From contig NZ_FOZD01000001.1 of the NCBI RefSeq assembly GCF_900113185.1, forward strand, positions 1,240,001-1,304,000: DNA of 64,000 nt, read 5' to 3'. The position numbers and the translations under genes are program-made. The notes below the pieces were generated by a model. It was not told where the DNA came from, did no database searches, and worked only from the letters and a program-made list of their open reading frames with translations. This document shows positions 17,479-25,316 of the stretch, piece by piece (within the stretch, counting starts at the first letter, position 1; each line of letters begins with the position of its first letter). This DNA is from Agromyces sp. CF514. GTDB lineage: Bacteria > Actinomycetota > Actinomycetes > Actinomycetales > Microbacteriaceae.

Positions 17479-17916
17479 ATGAACGAGACCTCCCGTCACC
17501 CCGAACGCCCCGCCGCTGCCGTCCCCGCCGGCACCGCACCCGGCGGACCTCCCCGCCGGCTCGTGACCGCGACGGCGCCGGTCGCCCGAGCGCTCGCCGG
17601 CCGCCGCTGGATGCCCGTCTGGGGCGTCGTGCGGCACCGCGGGCGCCGGAGCGGCACGGCGTACGAGACCCCGATCGCGGTCGTGCCGACGACCGAGGCC
17701 TCGATCGTGATGATCGGGCTTCCGTGGGGTGCGAAGACGAACTGGGCGCGCAACGTGGTGGCGGCCGACGGCACGACCCTGCGTTTCAGGGGCCGGGAGG
17801 TCGCGCTCTCGCGTCCGCGGATCATCGACGGGACCGAGGCGCAGCGACTGGCGAAGGCGCCGTTCCGTCCGGTGCTGAAGCGGTTCCCGGCGGCGATCGT
17901 GCTCGATCGCGCGTGA
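17479..17916 (+). CDS. Nitroreductase/quinone-reductase family protein (F420-type, Ddn-like)
   Basis: A 145-residue protein of the split-beta-barrel flavin or F420 family (DUF385, Ddn-like). Recognisable parts are MPVWGVVRHRGRRSGTAYETP, VMIGLPWGAKTNWARNV and the following strand LRFRGREV. Mycobacterial relatives use reduced F420 to reduce quinones or nitro compounds; the cofactor here is inferred. Two in-frame ATGs occur, at 17473 and 17479. I choose 17479 because a perfect ECF41 promoter places the transcript start there. The divergent sigma gene at 16469-17353 is the probable activator. Confidence 0.82.
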   Translation: MNETSRHPERPAAAVPAGTAPGGPPRRLVTATAPVARALAGRRWMPVWGVVRHRGRRSGTAYETPIAVVPTTEASIVMIGLPWGAKTNWARNVVAADGTTLRFRGREVALSRPRIIDGTEAQRLAKAPFRPVLKRFPAAIVLDRA

Positions 17917-17933
17917 GCGCGCGTGAGGCCGGG

Positions 17934-19211
17934 TCAGGACGGTCGCTCGTCGAGCTCGCTCCGCCGACGCTCGAGGTACGCCGTCTCGGCCGTGTTGCCC
18001 GCGAGGGCGATGGCCCGGTCGTAGGCCGCGCGCGCCTCGGCGGTCCGCCCGAGCCGGCGGAGCAGTTCGGCCCGCGTGACGTGGAAGGCGTGGTAGCCGT
18101 CGAGCGCATCGGCCAGCGCGTCGACGGCCGGCAACGCGACATCCGCCCCATCGAGCTCGCCCACCGCGATCGCGCGATTGAGCGCGACGACGGGCGACGG
18201 GTCCAGAGCGGCGAGCTGGTCGTAGAGCGCGACGACCTGCGACCAGTCGGTGTCGCGTGCCTCGGGCGCGTCGGTGTGCACGGCGTTGATCGCGGCGAGC
18301 AGCTGATAGCGGCCGGGCGTGACGCCCGACGCCAGCCGCGCCTGCACGAGTCCGTGGCCCTCGGCGATGAGCTCGGCATCCCACGCGCTGCGTTGCTGCT
18401 CGCCGAGCGGGATGAGCGCTCCCTCGGGGGAGACGCGAGCCGGGCGACGTGCCTCGGTGAGCAGCATGAGCGCCAGCAGGCCGACGACCTCGCCGTCGTC
18501 GGGCAGCAGCGCGTGCACGAGGCGCGTCAGCCGGATCGCCTCGCCCGTCAGCTCGGCGCGCACGGGATCGGTGTCGGGCCCGGTCGCGAGGTAGCCCTCG
18601 TTGAAGACGAGGTACAACACCGCGAGCACGCCCGTGACGCGACCGGGCAGGTCGGCGGCGGTCGGCACCCGGTACGGGATGCGCGCGGCCGCGATCTTCG
18701 CCTTGGCGCGAGTGATGCGCTGCCCCACGGCGCTCTCCTGCGCGAGGAACCCGCGCGCGATCTCGGCGACGGTGAGGCCGCCGACGAGACGGAGGGTCAG
18801 CGACATCCGCGACTCCATCGACAGCGCGGGGTGGCAGCACGTGAAGATCAGCCGCAGCCGGTCGTCGTCGACGGCGAGGGCCGCGTCGACCGCCCCGACC
18901 GCGTCGAGCGGGTCGTCGAACCCGTGCCCGCCGGATGAGCCGTCGAGCATGATCGCCTCCCGGTGCTTGTCGTCCCGCCGTCGCTCGCGGCGGATGCGGT
19001 CGATCGCCTTGCGGTTCGCGGTCGTCGTGAGCCAGGCTCCCGGGTTCGGCGGCACGCCGTCGGCCGGCCAACGCTCGACCGCGATGGCGAACGCCTCGGC
19101 CGCCGACTCCTCGGCGAGGTCGAGGCTGCCGAAGCGTCGGGCGAGCGAGGCGACCACCCGTGCCCACTCGTCGCGGTGGGCGCGGGCGAGCGCGGCCCGC
19201 GTGTCGCTCAG
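17934..19211 (-). CDS. ECF42-type RNA polymerase sigma factor (DGPF-linked)
   Basis: A sigma factor of about 425 residues. Region 2 is in the first 90 residues (RRFGSLDLAEESAAEAF, NRKAIDRIRRERR), region 4 follows, and a long C-terminal domain of TPR-like helices ends it. This is the ECF42 architecture, which normally needs no anti-sigma factor and is encoded beside DGPF/YCII proteins, as here. The family start SDTRAALARAH has no ATG, GTG or TTG near it. The only start giving the usual length is a CTG at 19211-19209 that overlaps the TGA of the DGPF gene. I annotate that start; a GTG 45 bases later would remove conserved residues. Confidence 0.85.
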   Translation of the reverse strand: MSDTRAALARAHRDEWARVVASLARRFGSLDLAEESAAEAFAIAVERWPADGVPPNPGAWLTTTANRKAIDRIRRERRRDDKHREAIMLDGSSGGHGFDDPLDAVGAVDAALAVDDDRLRLIFTCCHPALSMESRMSLTLRLVGGLTVAEIARGFLAQESAVGQRITRAKAKIAAARIPYRVPTAADLPGRVTGVLAVLYLVFNEGYLATGPDTDPVRAELTGEAIRLTRLVHALLPDDGEVVGLLALMLLTEARRPARVSPEGALIPLGEQQRSAWDAELIAEGHGLVQARLASGVTPGRYQLLAAINAVHTDAPEARDTDWSQVVALYDQLAALDPSPVVALNRAIAVGELDGADVALPAVDALADALDGYHAFHVTRAELLRRLGRTAEARAAYDRAIALAGNTAETAYLERRRSELDERPS

Positions 19212-19543
19212 GACCCCGGCTCCAGGAACGGCCGCACCTCGAGGCGACGATTGCAGGCCCGCGACCCGTCGGCCATGAGCGCGAGCGCGACGTCGAGGTC
19301 GGGGGCTTCGATGATCCAGAAGCCCGCCATGTGCTCCTTCGACTCGATGAACGGGCCGTCGGTGAACACCGGCCGCTCGCCTCGGCCGTCGATCACGGTC
19401 GAGGTGCTGGGGGCGGCGAGCCCGCCCGCGAACACCCAATGCCCGCCCGACCGGAGCCGGTCGTTGAACGCGTCGATCGCGACCGCCTCTTCTTCGGTGC
19501 CCGAATTGGTCTTGTCGTCGATCACCGATACCAGGTACTGCAT
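19208..19543 (-). CDS. YCII-related DGPF-domain protein
   Basis: A 111-residue protein of the YCII/DGPF family. It shows MQYLVSVIDD at the start, the signature TDGPF at residues 61-65 and the following FIESKEHMAGFWII strand. These small ferredoxin-like-fold proteins are the usual partners and targets of ECF42 sigma factors; their chemistry is unsettled. The stop codon overlaps the sigma factor's apparent CTG start, so the two are translationally coupled. The start is ATG at 19543, with GGAGGACTGAG ahead on the minus strand. Confidence 0.9.
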   Translation of the reverse strand: MQYLVSVIDDKTNSGTEEEAVAIDAFNDRLRSGGHWVFAGGLAAPSTSTVIDGRGERPVFTDGPFIESKEHMAGFWIIEAPDLDVALALMADGSRACNRRLEVRPFLEPGS

Positions 19544-19621
19544 CTCAGTCCTCCAGAATTCGTGTCGTGACGGATGCCGGCGCTCGCCGTTGTGCGGTCG
19601 CGCCGACGCGAGGCGCCTCCC

Positions 19622-20245
19622 TCATGCATACTGCGGGCGGCCGCCGGGGCGGTAGGTCTGCGCGACGATTCCCGTCGGGAAGGTGCGCGATTCCAGCAGC
19701 TCGAGGGCGACGTCGCGCCCCTCCTCGGGGAACAGTCGCTTTCCGGCGCCCACGATCACGGGGCACACGATGAGCACCATCTCGTCGACGAGCTCGCGCT
19801 CGAGCAGCCAGCGGATGAGCTGCCCGCTGCCGTGCACCTGCAGTTCGCCGCCGGGTCGCGCCTTGAGCGCGCGGATCGCGGCCTCGAGCTCACGACCTTC
19901 GCCGTCGGCTCCGCGACCGGGCAGCACCGTCGTGTCCGCCCACTGCGGGTCGGTGATCGTGTCGGACGCGACGAACTTCGGCCGCGTGTTCAGCGACCGC
20001 ACGAACGGGCTCTCCAGGTCGGTCTGCACGCCCCAGTAGCTCGCGAACAGGTCGTAGGTGCGCCGTCCGAAGAGGAACGCGTCGGCCCGCAGGTAGCAGT
20101 CGCCGATGAAGCCGACCGACTCCTCGTCGCCGAGCGGGATCGCCCAGCCGCCTCGGTCGAACCCCGGATCGAGCTCGGGGTTGTTGCCCCCGTTCGCCTG
20201 CATCACGCCGTCGACGGTGATCTGGGTGTTGGTGACGAGCTTCAT
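19622..20245 (-). CDS. Dihydrofolate reductase-like (RibD C-terminal domain) protein
   Basis: A 207-residue third member of the RibD C-terminal/DHFR-like family, beginning MKLVTNTQITVDGVMQ. It carries LFGRRTYDLFASYW, the dinucleotide loop HGSGQLIRWLL and the ending VCPVIVGAGKRLFPEE. Start ATG 20245 has GGAGGAAG eight bases ahead on the minus strand. It lies upstream of the ECF42/DGPF pair in the same direction with a 78-base gap. Such genes are frequent members of DGPF-type stress loci, but the substrate is unknown. Confidence 0.87.
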   Translation of the reverse strand: MKLVTNTQITVDGVMQANGGNNPELDPGFDRGGWAIPLGDEESVGFIGDCYLRADAFLFGRRTYDLFASYWGVQTDLESPFVRSLNTRPKFVASDTITDPQWADTTVLPGRGADGEGRELEAAIRALKARPGGELQVHGSGQLIRWLLERELVDEMVLIVCPVIVGAGKRLFPEEGRDVALELLESRTFPTGIVAQTYRPGGRPQYA

Positions 20246-20399
20246 CGCCGCTTCCTCCTTCGGCCGGCCCGGGGTGGGCGGCCTCTCACCAGTGCTACGA
20301 ACGAGCCTGCCCCGATCCGACATCCGTCGCGAGGATTTCTTCGAGCAGCGGTGACGGATGCCGCGGGCACGCGTGGATCGGCCGCCCTAGACTGCCCGC

Positions 20400-20942
20400 A
20401 TGCGCATCGTCGTCTCGGGCACCCATGCGAGCGGCAAGACCACCCTGATCGACGACCTGGTGGCCGCGCATCCCGAGTTCGAGCGGTGGGGCGACCCGTT
20501 CGAGCTGGTCGACGACGCGCTCGACGAGCCCGACGCGTCGACGTTCTTCGAGCAGCTCGTGTCGAGTGCGCGTCGCCTCATGACGGATGCCGGGGGCCGA
20601 ACGGTCGTCGCCGAGCGCGGGCCGATCGACTTCCTGGCCTATCTCGGCGCGCTCGAGGCGCTGCGCCGTGGCGGACGGTCGTCGTCGCTGTCCGCACGCG
20701 GTTTCGAGGTGACGGCCTCGGCGATGCAGCGCGTCGACCTGCTGGTCGTGCTGCCGCTGCACCACCGGGACGACCTGCCGGTCGGCGATGACGAGGACCC
20801 CGAACTGCGCGCGGCGATGGACGAGGCGCTGCTCGAGCTCGTCGACGACCCCGACCTGGTCGGCGAGCACGTGCGCGTGATCGAGGTCAGCGGTGATCGG
20901 GCGACGCGGCTCGCGGCGGTCGAACGGGCGCTCCAGGGCTGA
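20400..20942 (+). CDS. P-loop nucleoside/nucleotide kinase-like ATPase
   Basis: A 180-residue single-domain P-loop protein. Walker A is GTHASGKT at residues 7-14. A Walker-B-like or lid-region sequence is VVAERGPIDFLAYL, typical of small AAA_28/nucleoside-kinase-like proteins. The C-terminal helix ends in RLAAVERAL. The phosphoryl acceptor is unknown. A TAGACT box ends six bases before the ATG, suggesting a leaderless transcript. Single gene facing the aldo/keto reductase. Confidence 0.8.
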   Translation: MRIVVSGTHASGKTTLIDDLVAAHPEFERWGDPFELVDDALDEPDASTFFEQLVSSARRLMTDAGGRTVVAERGPIDFLAYLGALEALRRGGRSSSLSARGFEVTASAMQRVDLLVVLPLHHRDDLPVGDDEDPELRAAMDEALLELVDDPDLVGEHVRVIEVSGDRATRLAAVERALQG

Positions 20943-20991
20943 GCGCCCGCCTGGTCCGACCCGGCCCGACCCCGCCTACGCATCGACGCCT

Positions 20992-21939
20992 CTACGCCTC
21001 GGCCGCGTCGAGCCGCGCCCGCAGCTCGGCGGGCAGCTCGAGTGCGACGCCCTGCAGGGCGCTCTCGAGCTGGTGCAGCTTGCTGCCGCCGAGGATCGGG
21101 AGGATCGACGGCGTGCCGCCCACGAGCCAGGCGAGCACGACCTGCCCTCTCGGCATGCCGAGCTCGGCGGCGACCTCGGTCAGCGCGGTGAGGCGCCGGT
21201 CGGTGCCCGCGTGCTCGTGCGCCGACGGAATCGCCTTGGCCGGGTTGTCGTAGGCACCGCTCAGCAACGGCGTGTACGCCCAGAGCTCGAGGCCGTTCTC
21301 GTGCGCGAAGTCGACCTGCTCGTCGCTCATCATGCCGAAGCGGTGGTTCTGGCCCTCGGGCTGGGCGCCGGGTCGGGGCGCGAGGTAACTGCGGCTGAGC
21401 TGCATCGCATCGACGGGCTGCCCGCCGGTCGCGATCGCCCGGGCACGCGCCCGCTCCACGCGCCAGGCGGGGTGGTTCGAGGTGCCGAGCCGCACGGACT
21501 TGCCCTCGCGCACGAGGTCGGCGAAGGCATCCGCCGTCTCCTCGATCGGCACGCTCCGGTCCTCCATGTGCGCCCAGAGCAGGTCGACGCGATCGGTGCC
21601 GAGGCGCTGCAGGCTGCCCTCGAGCGCCGTGCGCACGGCCGCCGTCGAGAGGCCTTCGCGCGAGGCCGGCCAGTCCGCGGCATCCGTCGGCTCCGCGCCG
21701 ACCTTGGTCGAGAGGCGCACGCGGTCGCGCATGCCGGGCCTGGCGGCGAGCCACCGGCCGAGCAGCAGTTCGCTCTGGCCGCCGTAGCCCGACTCGCTCG
21801 CCCAGAAGGAGTAGCAGTCCGCGGTGTCGATCCATACGCCGCCGGCCTCCACGAAGCGGTCGAGCAGTGCGAACGAGGTGTCTTCGTCGATCTCGGTGCC
21901 GAACATCATGGCGCCGAGGGCGAGTGCTGGTGTGTTCAT
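20992..21939 (-). CDS. Aldo/keto reductase
   Basis: A 315-residue NADPH-dependent oxidoreductase with the (alpha/beta)8 aldo/keto reductase fold. The catalytic tetrad can be followed as Asp in WIDTADCYSFW, the nearby Tyr, Lys in VRLSTKVG and His in LLWAHMEDR. The C-terminal cofactor region is SILPILGGSKLHQLESAL. The start is ATG at 21939; an in-frame ATG 27 bases upstream falls inside the regulator's operator. It is divergent from a MerR-type gene with a perfect palindrome between them, so it is probably that regulator's target. Confidence 0.9.
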   Translation of the reverse strand: MNTPALALGAMMFGTEIDEDTSFALLDRFVEAGGVWIDTADCYSFWASESGYGGQSELLLGRWLAARPGMRDRVRLSTKVGAEPTDAADWPASREGLSTAAVRTALEGSLQRLGTDRVDLLWAHMEDRSVPIEETADAFADLVREGKSVRLGTSNHPAWRVERARARAIATGGQPVDAMQLSRSYLAPRPGAQPEGQNHRFGMMSDEQVDFAHENGLELWAYTPLLSGAYDNPAKAIPSAHEHAGTDRRLTALTEVAAELGMPRGQVVLAWLVGGTPSILPILGGSKLHQLESALQGVALELPAELRARLDAAEA

Positions 21940-21954
21940 GTCTCCACGGTGCAT

Positions 21955-21972
21955 GCTGGAGTGCACTCCAGC
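21955..21972. promoter_or_regulatory. 18-bp perfect palindrome between AKR and MerR genes
   Basis: GCTGGAGTGCACTCCAGC is a perfect dyad in the 52-base divergent intergenic region. On the minus strand it is directly preceded by TTGAGC, a usable -35 box for the aldo/keto reductase gene. MerR-family regulators bind such dyads between -35 and -10, so this is the likely operator. Confidence 0.8.
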
Positions 21973-21991
21973 TCAAGCCCCGGGAGGAAGA

Positions 21992-22393
21992 ATGGCCGAA
22001 TTCACTCCGGCACAGGTCGTCGAACGCACCGGATTCAGCCTCGACACCCTGCGCTACTACGAACGCGAGGGGCTCATCGGGCCCATCGACCGCACCGCGG
22101 GCGGGCGTCGAACGTACCGGCAGGAGCACCTCGACTGGCTCGGGCTCGTCAGGTGCCTGCGCGACACGGGCATGCCCATCGCCGACCTCAAGCGCTACAC
22201 GGCGCTCGCCGACGACGAGTCGACCCTCGCGCAGCGCATCGAGCTGCTCGAGCGCCACGACCGCGAGGTGCAGGCTTCGATCGACCTGCTGCTCGAGCAG
22301 CAGCGGCACCTGCACGAGAAGATCGCGTGGTATCGCGGGCAGGCTGCGGCGGCGCAGGTCAGCCTGCAGCCCGCATCCGCCGTCGGTTGGTGA
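21992..22393 (+). CDS. MerR-family transcriptional regulator
   Basis: A 133-residue regulator. The N-terminal winged helix opens FTPAQVVERTGFSLDTLRYY and continues with the wing EREGLIGPI...GGRRTY. A long dimerisation coiled coil runs from about residue 75 to 118. There is no cysteine ligand cluster, so a metal sensor is unlikely; an organic inducer is more plausible. The ATG at 21992 has GGGAGGAAG ahead. It probably controls the divergent aldo/keto reductase through the palindrome at 21955-21972. The last 35 bases overlap the convergent ltrA-like gene. Confidence 0.9.
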   Translation: MAEFTPAQVVERTGFSLDTLRYYEREGLIGPIDRTAGGRRTYRQEHLDWLGLVRCLRDTGMPIADLKRYTALADDESTLAQRIELLERHDREVQASIDLLLEQQRHLHEKIAWYRGQAAAAQVSLQPASAVGW

Positions 22394-23501
22394 CCTCCGA
22401 GGTCGTGACGATGACGACGAGCACGACCACCGCACAGGCGATCGCGACCGCGGCGTCGAAGAACGCCGCGGCGAACCCGAGCGCGACCGTCAGCAGCAGC
22501 GCCGGGATCGCCCAGCCGAGCACTGCGCGCAGCGGGCGGCCGAAGCGCAGCGAGATGATGGCGTTCGTCAGGTAGAACACGGCGATGCCGCCGCTGAGGG
22601 CGATCGCCGAAGCCTGGGGCAGCGGTTCGGCCGGATGCTGGATCGCACGGTCGAGCGCTCCCGAGATCGCCGTCACGCCGACGACGATGAGGAACGGCAG
22701 GAACGCCACGGTGTCGCGGATCGCCCGGTAGTCGCCCGCCTCGCGCAGCGCGTCGAGCCCGACCCGCATCGCATCGGTGCCGTACATGAAGAACGACCAC
22801 GCGAGCAGTGAGATCATGGCCAGGCCGAGCGCACCGACGAGCCCCGAGGCGAGGTTCCAGCTCTCGTTGAGCGCGCCGACGGTCGAGAGCACCGACTCGC
22901 CGAGCACGATCACCACGAGCAGCCCGAACCGTTCGGCGAGGTGCTCGGTGTTCATGCGCGGCAGCATGCGAGCCGCCCACGCGCTGCTGCTCGCGACGAG
23001 CAGTGTCACCTCGACGACGATGCTGAGGCCCCAGAGCACGAAGATCCACGGGCTCGGCAGCCAGATCGACACGATCCAGAGCACCGCGGTCACCCCGTTG
23101 TAGACGAGCAGGCGCACGCGCGAGGCCGTGCCGACGCCCCAGGACGATGCGATCCAGAGGCCGAGCAGCACGAGCCGCAGCGCCGCATTGCCCGCGGCGA
23201 ACAGCCACGCCCGCTCGCCCGTCGCCTCGGGGGCGGCGACGGCGATCGCCCCGACCGCGAACATCGCGGCCAGCATCACGAGCGCGAGCTGCCGCCTCGA
23301 GAGCGACGGCATGATGTTCACGGTGAAGGTCAGGTTGACCCACGACCACCACACCGACGCGAACAGCGCCGTGAAGAGCACCAGCCCCTCGACCGACGGA
23401 TGCTCGTGCAGCCCGTGCGCGAGCTGCCCCACGAGCGCGACGAAGATGAGGTCGAAGAACAGCTCCATCCAGTGCGCGCGCGACGGGTCGCGGTCGCTCA
23501 C
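22359..23501 (-). CDS. Low temperature requirement protein A (LtrA) family membrane protein
   Basis: A 380-residue membrane protein with about 11 hydrophobic segments. The LtrA signature is at the N-terminus (HWMELFFDLIFVALVGQLAH) and again centrally (AERFGLLVVIVLGESVLST). Listerial LtrA was named for growth at low temperature, but the molecular function is unknown. I place the start at GTG 23501 because AGGAGA lies nine bases ahead. GTG 23537 has no ribosome site. The 3' end overlaps the MerR gene by 35 bases. Confidence 0.85.
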   Translation of the reverse strand: MSDRDPSRAHWMELFFDLIFVALVGQLAHGLHEHPSVEGLVLFTALFASVWWSWVNLTFTVNIMPSLSRRQLALVMLAAMFAVGAIAVAAPEATGERAWLFAAGNAALRLVLLGLWIASSWGVGTASRVRLLVYNGVTAVLWIVSIWLPSPWIFVLWGLSIVVEVTLLVASSSAWAARMLPRMNTEHLAERFGLLVVIVLGESVLSTVGALNESWNLASGLVGALGLAMISLLAWSFFMYGTDAMRVGLDALREAGDYRAIRDTVAFLPFLIVVGVTAISGALDRAIQHPAEPLPQASAIALSGGIAVFYLTNAIISLRFGRPLRAVLGWAIPALLLTVALGFAAAFFDAAVAIACAVVVLVVIVTTSEVTNRRRMRAAG

Positions 23502-23717
23502 GGCCCGGTTCTCCTGGTCGGAGGTCGCGGTGCTCACGCCACGGCCCGCATCGCGTCGCCCGACCCGCCCATCGAAACCCCTTCGCTCACCGGTCGCCGC
23601 ACACGCTACGCCCGTGAAGCGGGCGCCGTCACGCGCCGGCGGTCCGGCATCGTGCTCGCCGGCCGCAACGGTGCAGACCCTGTTCCCCGGCGATGCCCGG
23701 GCCACTACGCTCGCACC

Positions 23718-24824
23718 GTGCATCCGAAACCGGCCGTCGTCGCCACCGCCTCGCTGCTGCTGCTCGCCCTGACCGGATGCGTGGGGCTCGCCGACGATGC
23801 CGCCACGACCCCGACGCCGACGGTCGCGCCCGAGACATCCGCGCCGGCTCCGACCCTCCTGACCTGCGACGACCTCGCGTCCGCCGACCTCGTGGCCACG
23901 ACGCTCGAGGGAGCCGACGGGGTCGCGGCGCAGCCGGTGCCCGCCGTGAACGACTACGACGCCTTCGACGGCGTGCTGCTCGAGGGCGCGGGCGGGCTGC
24001 CGTGCTCATGGCGGGTCGGCTCAGGAATGCCCGAGTACAACACGCCGAGCGACTGGGCGTACCTGCGCATCGACGTGCTGCCGGGGGCCGCCGGGCAATG
24101 GGTGCCGCTGTCGGCGGGCGACGCGCCGTCGACCGACACTCGCACGATCGAGGGCATCGAGGCCTCCGTCTCGGGCGGCGACCGCGGCTGGTCCGTCTCG
24201 GCGCCGGTCGGCGACAGTTGGGTCGTGTTGAGCATCAGCGCGGCGGGGTTGACCGGGGCGGGCAGTCGCTTCTCGGGGCTCGGCGGCGACGTGATGATCG
24301 ACAGGCTCGCGGATGTCGCAGGGCCGGCGTTCACCGCGGTGCAGCAGGCGTCGCCGGAGCAGCTCGCCTGGCCCGCCGTCGAGCTCAGGCAGACCGATGC
24401 GGTGTGCAACGGCGGGCTCGACGAGCAGGGCATCCTCGCCGCGGAGCAGGTGCCGGCCGACGCATCCGTCGAGTACGAGACCCTCGACCCGACCACCGAG
24501 GCGCCCGCCTACTTCAGCGACGCCGTGCGCGCCGCGGCGCGCACGTTCACCTGCGACCTGTGGGTCGACGCGCTGCCGCTCGTCACGATCACGACGGCGC
24601 GCGGCTTCTCGCCGCTGTTCGATCGTCTGCGGGCTCCCGACGGCGACGTCGGCTTCGCACCGTTCGATCTGGCCGATGCGCCGGCGGATGCGGCGGCCGT
24701 CGTCGCCGTGACCGACGACGGACCCTCGTCGCCTGCGTATCTCAGCATCGGCGGCACGCTCTACGAGATCCAGGGCGACGGTGCCCAGGCGGTCGCCCAG
24801 GCGATCGTCGCGCAGACGTACTGA
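23718..24824 (+). CDS. Secreted lipoprotein, function unknown
   Basis: A 368-residue lipoprotein. The first 20 residues form a signal peptide ending in the lipobox LTGC, with the lipidated cysteine at residue 21, followed by a Thr/Pro/Ala-rich linker. Two similar-looking extracytoplasmic halves follow, each with paired cysteines (LLTCDDLAS and LPCSW; AVCNGG and FTCDLW), suggesting two disulfide-bonded domains. No enzyme motif was seen. The start is GTG at 23718, with a TACGCT box ending six bases before it. Confidence 0.75.
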   Translation: MHPKPAVVATASLLLLALTGCVGLADDAATTPTPTVAPETSAPAPTLLTCDDLASADLVATTLEGADGVAAQPVPAVNDYDAFDGVLLEGAGGLPCSWRVGSGMPEYNTPSDWAYLRIDVLPGAAGQWVPLSAGDAPSTDTRTIEGIEASVSGGDRGWSVSAPVGDSWVVLSISAAGLTGAGSRFSGLGGDVMIDRLADVAGPAFTAVQQASPEQLAWPAVELRQTDAVCNGGLDEQGILAAEQVPADASVEYETLDPTTEAPAYFSDAVRAAARTFTCDLWVDALPLVTITTARGFSPLFDRLRAPDGDVGFAPFDLADAPADAAAVVAVTDDGPSSPAYLSIGGTLYEIQGDGAQAVAQAIVAQTY

Positions 24825-24906
24825 GCGGCCGCCCGCGGCATCCGTCCTGCACATGCCCACGGCGAACACCCGACCGCTGCACCGGCACGCGGCGCAGAAT
24901 GAACGC

Positions 24907-25257
24907 ATGGTCGAGATCTCGGACGACGACTTCGAGCGCATGGTCGCCGACGAGTTCGATGCGCTGCCCGACGAGATGGTCAGGGGGCTCGAAAACGTCG
25001 CGATCCTCACTGCGAACCAGCCGATCGGGGAGCGCCCGCGCCTGTTCGGCCTCTACAGCGGACGCCCGCTGAAGACGCGCGGGGTCTACGGCTACGGCGA
25101 GCTGCCCGACCGCATCACGCTGTTCAAGAACAACATGCAGGAGCACAGCGCCGATCTCGACGCCCTGCGCACCCGCGTGCGCATCACGCTCGTGCACGAG
25201 ATCGGCCACTACTTCGGCCTCGACGACGCGAGGCTGCGCGAGCTCGGCTGGGCGTAG
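24907..25257 (+). CDS. Small zincin-like metallopeptidase family protein
   Basis: A 116-residue protein of the short actinobacterial zincin-like metallopeptidase family. The zinc site is HEIGHYFGLDD beginning at residue 97: two histidines and the glutamate base, then His/Asp, near the C-terminus as usual. The N-terminal half (DDFERMVADEFDALPDEM) is acidic. Substrates are unknown. The ATG at 24907 is chosen because the family starts there and a CAGAAT box lies six bases ahead. Confidence 0.87.
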   Translation: MVEISDDDFERMVADEFDALPDEMVRGLENVAILTANQPIGERPRLFGLYSGRPLKTRGVYGYGELPDRITLFKNNMQEHSADLDALRTRVRITLVHEIGHYFGLDDARLRELGWA

Positions 25258-25316
25258 GGCACGAAGGCCGGATGCCGCGGGCGACCGGTGCCGGGTCTGC
25301 TCGCCGGTGTCGCCCG

